In this document: positions 40,893-42,551 of the stretch, one piece after another
Position numbering within the stretch: position 1 is the first letter of the stretch
Layout of the letters: each line of letters opens with the position of its first letter
Assembly (NCBI RefSeq): GCF_937468385.1
Contig: NZ_CALBWS010000041.1
Location: 1-42,551, forward strand
DNA: 42,551 nt
Source: Neobacillus rhizosphaerae
Lineage (GTDB): Bacteria > Bacillota > Bacilli > Bacillales > Cytobacillaceae
Direction of reading: 5' to 3'
The notes under the pieces: model-generated
What the model saw: only the letters and a program-made list of their open reading frames with translations
Told to the model about the DNA's origin: nothing
Database searches by the model: none
Program-made: the position numbers and the translations under genes

Positions 40893-42026
40893 ATGAAAAG
40901 AAAGACGAAATTGATTCATGGCGGCATTAGTGAAGATCCAGCAACAGGTGCTGTGTCTTTCCCTATTTATCAAGTAAGTACGTATAAACAGGAGGGTGTC
41001 GGTGGCCATAAAGGTTTCGAATATTCTCGCACTGGTAATCCAACAAGACATGCACTTGAGGAGCTTATTAAGGACATTGAGGGCGGTAAAGCTGGATTTG
41101 CCTTTGGCTCGGGGATGGCGGCGATTACCGCTGTTATTATGCTATTTAACAGTGGCGATCACGTGATCTTAACTGATGATGTTTACGGTGGAACATTCCG
41201 AGTCATGACTAAGGTGTTGAATCGTTTCGGAATTGATTCAACATTTGTTGATACAAGCAATTTGGACAAAATTAAGAGTGAAATCAGACCAAATACAAAA
41301 GCGATTTATTTAGAAACACCGACAAATCCACTTTTAAAAATTACTGATATTGAAGCGGTGGCCAAACTTGCTAAAGAACATGAGCTTTTAACCATTGTCG
41401 ATAACACGTTCTCGACTCCATACTGGCAAAATCCGCTTGAGTTAGGTGCCGATATCGTCCTACATAGTGCGACGAAATACATCGGCGGTCATAGTGATGT
41501 TGTGGCGGGATTAGTTGTTGTCAACAGCGACAAGTTAGCCGAGGACCTTCATTTCGTGCAAAACTCGACTGGAGGAGTTTTAGGGCCGCAGGATTCGTGG
41601 TTACTCATCAGGGGTATTAAGACATTAGGTATTCGAATGGAAGAAACGGAAGCTAATACTAAGGCAATTGTTGAATTTTTACAAGGTCATGATCAGGTGA
41701 AAAAGGTATTTTACCCTGGTATTGAATCACATCCTAATCATTCCATTGCTAAGAAACAAGCGAGAGGCTTTGGCGGTATGGTTTCGTTCGATGTTGGAAG
41801 TGCCGAAAATACAGACCGATTACTAAGTAAAGTAAAATATTTTACTTTAGCTGAAAGCCTTGGTGCAGTAGAAAGCTTGATTTCTGTTCCGGCAAGAATG
41901 ACCCATGCTTCGATTCCGGCAGAACGACGGGCAGAATTAGGCATCACAGACGGCTTGGTTCGTATATCCGTTGGACTTGAGGACATCGAAGATTTAATTG
42001 AGGACTTAACCCAGGCATTAAAATAG
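40893..42026 (+). CDS. mccB: Cystathionine gamma-lyase/homocysteine gamma-lyase MccB (YrhB)
   Basis: PLP enzyme of the Cys/Met metabolism family (377 aa) that splits cystathionine to cysteine, 2-oxobutyrate and ammonia. The PLP lysine is K195 (HSATKYIGGHSD); YEYSRTGNPTR and FGSGMAA are family motifs and TPTNPLL lies near 143. ATG 40893 is one base beyond the mccA stop, and its site GAGGGGGGTG lies within mccA; a TTG at 40875 is in frame but inside mccA. It completes conversion of methionine-derived homocysteine to cysteine. Confidence 0.96.
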   Translation: MKRKTKLIHGGISEDPATGAVSFPIYQVSTYKQEGVGGHKGFEYSRTGNPTRHALEELIKDIEGGKAGFAFGSGMAAITAVIMLFNSGDHVILTDDVYGGTFRVMTKVLNRFGIDSTFVDTSNLDKIKSEIRPNTKAIYLETPTNPLLKITDIEAVAKLAKEHELLTIVDNTFSTPYWQNPLELGADIVLHSATKYIGGHSDVVAGLVVVNSDKLAEDLHFVQNSTGGVLGPQDSWLLIRGIKTLGIRMEETEANTKAIVEFLQGHDQVKKVFYPGIESHPNHSIAKKQARGFGGMVSFDVGSAENTDRLLSKVKYFTLAESLGAVESLISVPARMTHASIPAERRAELGITDGLVRISVGLEDIEDLIEDLTQALK

Positions 42027-42034
42027 TGGGAAAC

Positions 42035-42077
42035 GGTGTCAGGCACCATGTGAATTTTTCACATGGTGCCTGACACC
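42035..42077. repeat. Dispersed palindrome (GGTGTCAGGCACC...), copy 2; terminator of mccB
   Basis: Two 20-base arms around TTT, starting GGTGTCAGGCACCATGTG. It is identical in length to copy 1 (15466-15508) and nearly identical in sequence. It lies eight bases after the mccB stop and is followed by TTTTCTAATATT, so it can end the yrrT-mccB transcript before yrhC. Confidence 0.85.
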
Positions 42078-42160
42078 TTTTCTAATATTTACATACTGTT
42101 TACCGCTCTTTTCTGTAGTAAACTAGTTTAGTAGTCTAAAAGAAAAGCGGGTGATAAGAA

Positions 42161-42421
42161 GTGAAGCAACAAACGAAAGTGCTGTTTGAAAAAATGGTTG
42201 ATTATAAACGTTTCGGAACTGTCTTATTGTCTGTCGGTATCGTTTTCTTTCTAGGTATAATCATTCCATTTGAAGCGAAAAGTGAAATGGATGTAAATAT
42301 TATGATTCTTTCCTCGATGTCCTTCTTAGCTGTATCGATATTATTGTTTATTCAGTCAAAGCAATCCCAGCTCAAGCTACAAGAAATGGAAGTTGACGAG
42401 GATTTTTTCATGAAGAAATAG
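42161..42421 (+). CDS. yrhC: YrhC-like small membrane protein
   Basis: An 86-aa protein with two membrane helices (about 19-37, TVLLSVGIVFFLGIIIPF; and about 46-65, VNIMILSSMSFLAVSILLFI) and an acidic C-terminus (EMEVDEDFFMKK). It starts at GTG 42161 behind GCGGGTGATAAGAA. In B. subtilis yrhC is the last gene of the yrrT-mtnN-mccAB-yrhC operon. Here a long palindrome stands between mccB and yrhC, so it may be transcribed separately or attenuated. Function unknown. Confidence 0.85.
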   Translation: MKQQTKVLFEKMVDYKRFGTVLLSVGIVFFLGIIIPFEAKSEMDVNIMILSSMSFLAVSILLFIQSKQSQLKLQEMEVDEDFFMKK

Positions 42422-42523
42422 GTGATCCCCAAAAAACTATCATGAGCCTCAACTCCCAACCCAACCATGGAAATAAATTTAGAGAACAAGCCGTAGTCAC
42501 CTAATAAAGGCGGTGAGAGCAGA

Positions 42524-42549
42524 GCTAGACTTCACATCTTTCGTCTAGT
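42524..42549. repeat. Small hairpin at the window edge
   Basis: CTAGAC and GTCTAG frame TTCACATCTTTC... (6-bp stem). The 100 bases before it after yrhC hold no recognisable gene. It may belong to a sequence that continues past the window. Confidence 0.3.
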
Positions 42550-42551
42550 GA

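Overview
The window is chromosomal DNA from a Bacillaceae bacterium (Bacillus sensu lato). Gene order and protein content follow the Bacillus subtilis recJ-to-yrhC region almost gene for gene: recJ-apt-relA-dtd, a cell-wall amidase, yrzK, T-box-hisS-aspS, 6S RNA, tcdA, rarA, cymR-iscS-mnmA, yrrB-recD2-yrrD, yrrI, T-box-alaS, yrzL-ruvX-yrzB, mltG, trmR-trhP1-trhP2-udk-greA, a PBP, yrrS, yrzA, yrrT-mtnN-mccA-mccB, yrhC. The AT-rich sequence, strong GGAGG-type ribosome binding sites, frequent TTG/GTG starts and T-box leaders all fit a low-GC Firmicute. The genus (a Neobacillus- or Mesobacillus-like relative is my guess) cannot be fixed by eye.

Layout. Bases 1-167 are the right end of an IS3-family insertion sequence. 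Bases 190-6240 hold recJ-apt (overlapping) and relA-dtd (stringent response, D-Tyr-tRNA proofreading). Bases 6397-8214 hold a secreted five-SH3b amidase on the minus strand. Bases 8380-12410 hold yrzK, a histidine T-box leader driving hisS-aspS, and 6S RNA. Bases 12522-15443 hold tcdA and then an ABC-2 exporter pair that is not part of the B. subtilis order as I recall it, closed by a long palindrome shared with the convergent rarA. Bases 16866-19740 hold the cysteine regulator cymR with a cysteine desulfurase and mnmA (tRNA 2-thiouridine). Bases 19960-25290 hold a TPR protein, RecD2, a PRC-barrel protein, two very small proteins and a permease. Bases 25295-29385 hold a T-box-alaS unit and the yrzL-ruvX-yrzB trio. 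Bases 29540-37068 hold mltG, the 5-methoxyuridine tRNA genes trmR/trhP1/trhP2, udk, greA and a class B PBP. Bases 37275-42421 hold yrrS, yrzA, the methionine-to-cysteine recycling operon and yrhC.

Two functional themes recur. One is tRNA charging, proofreading and modification (hisS, aspS, alaS, dtd, tcdA, mnmA, trmR, trhP1/2), with uncharged tRNA sensed by two T-boxes. The other is sulfur: CymR and the desulfurase/MnmA pair sit about 21 kb from YrrT-MtnN-MccA-MccB, an operon controlled by CymR in B. subtilis.

The coding part is ordinary core genome and I see no undescribed multigene system. The unusual material is intergenic: (i) a structured RNA-like element at 30753-30858 between mltG and trmR; (ii) two arrays of short motifs with a 21-nt period; (iii) four families of dispersed repeats, one copy sitting inside the hisS T-box transcript; (iv) a terminator whose 3' arm contains the PBP ribosome binding site; (v) an interrupted palindrome upstream of the 44-aa gene yrzQ.
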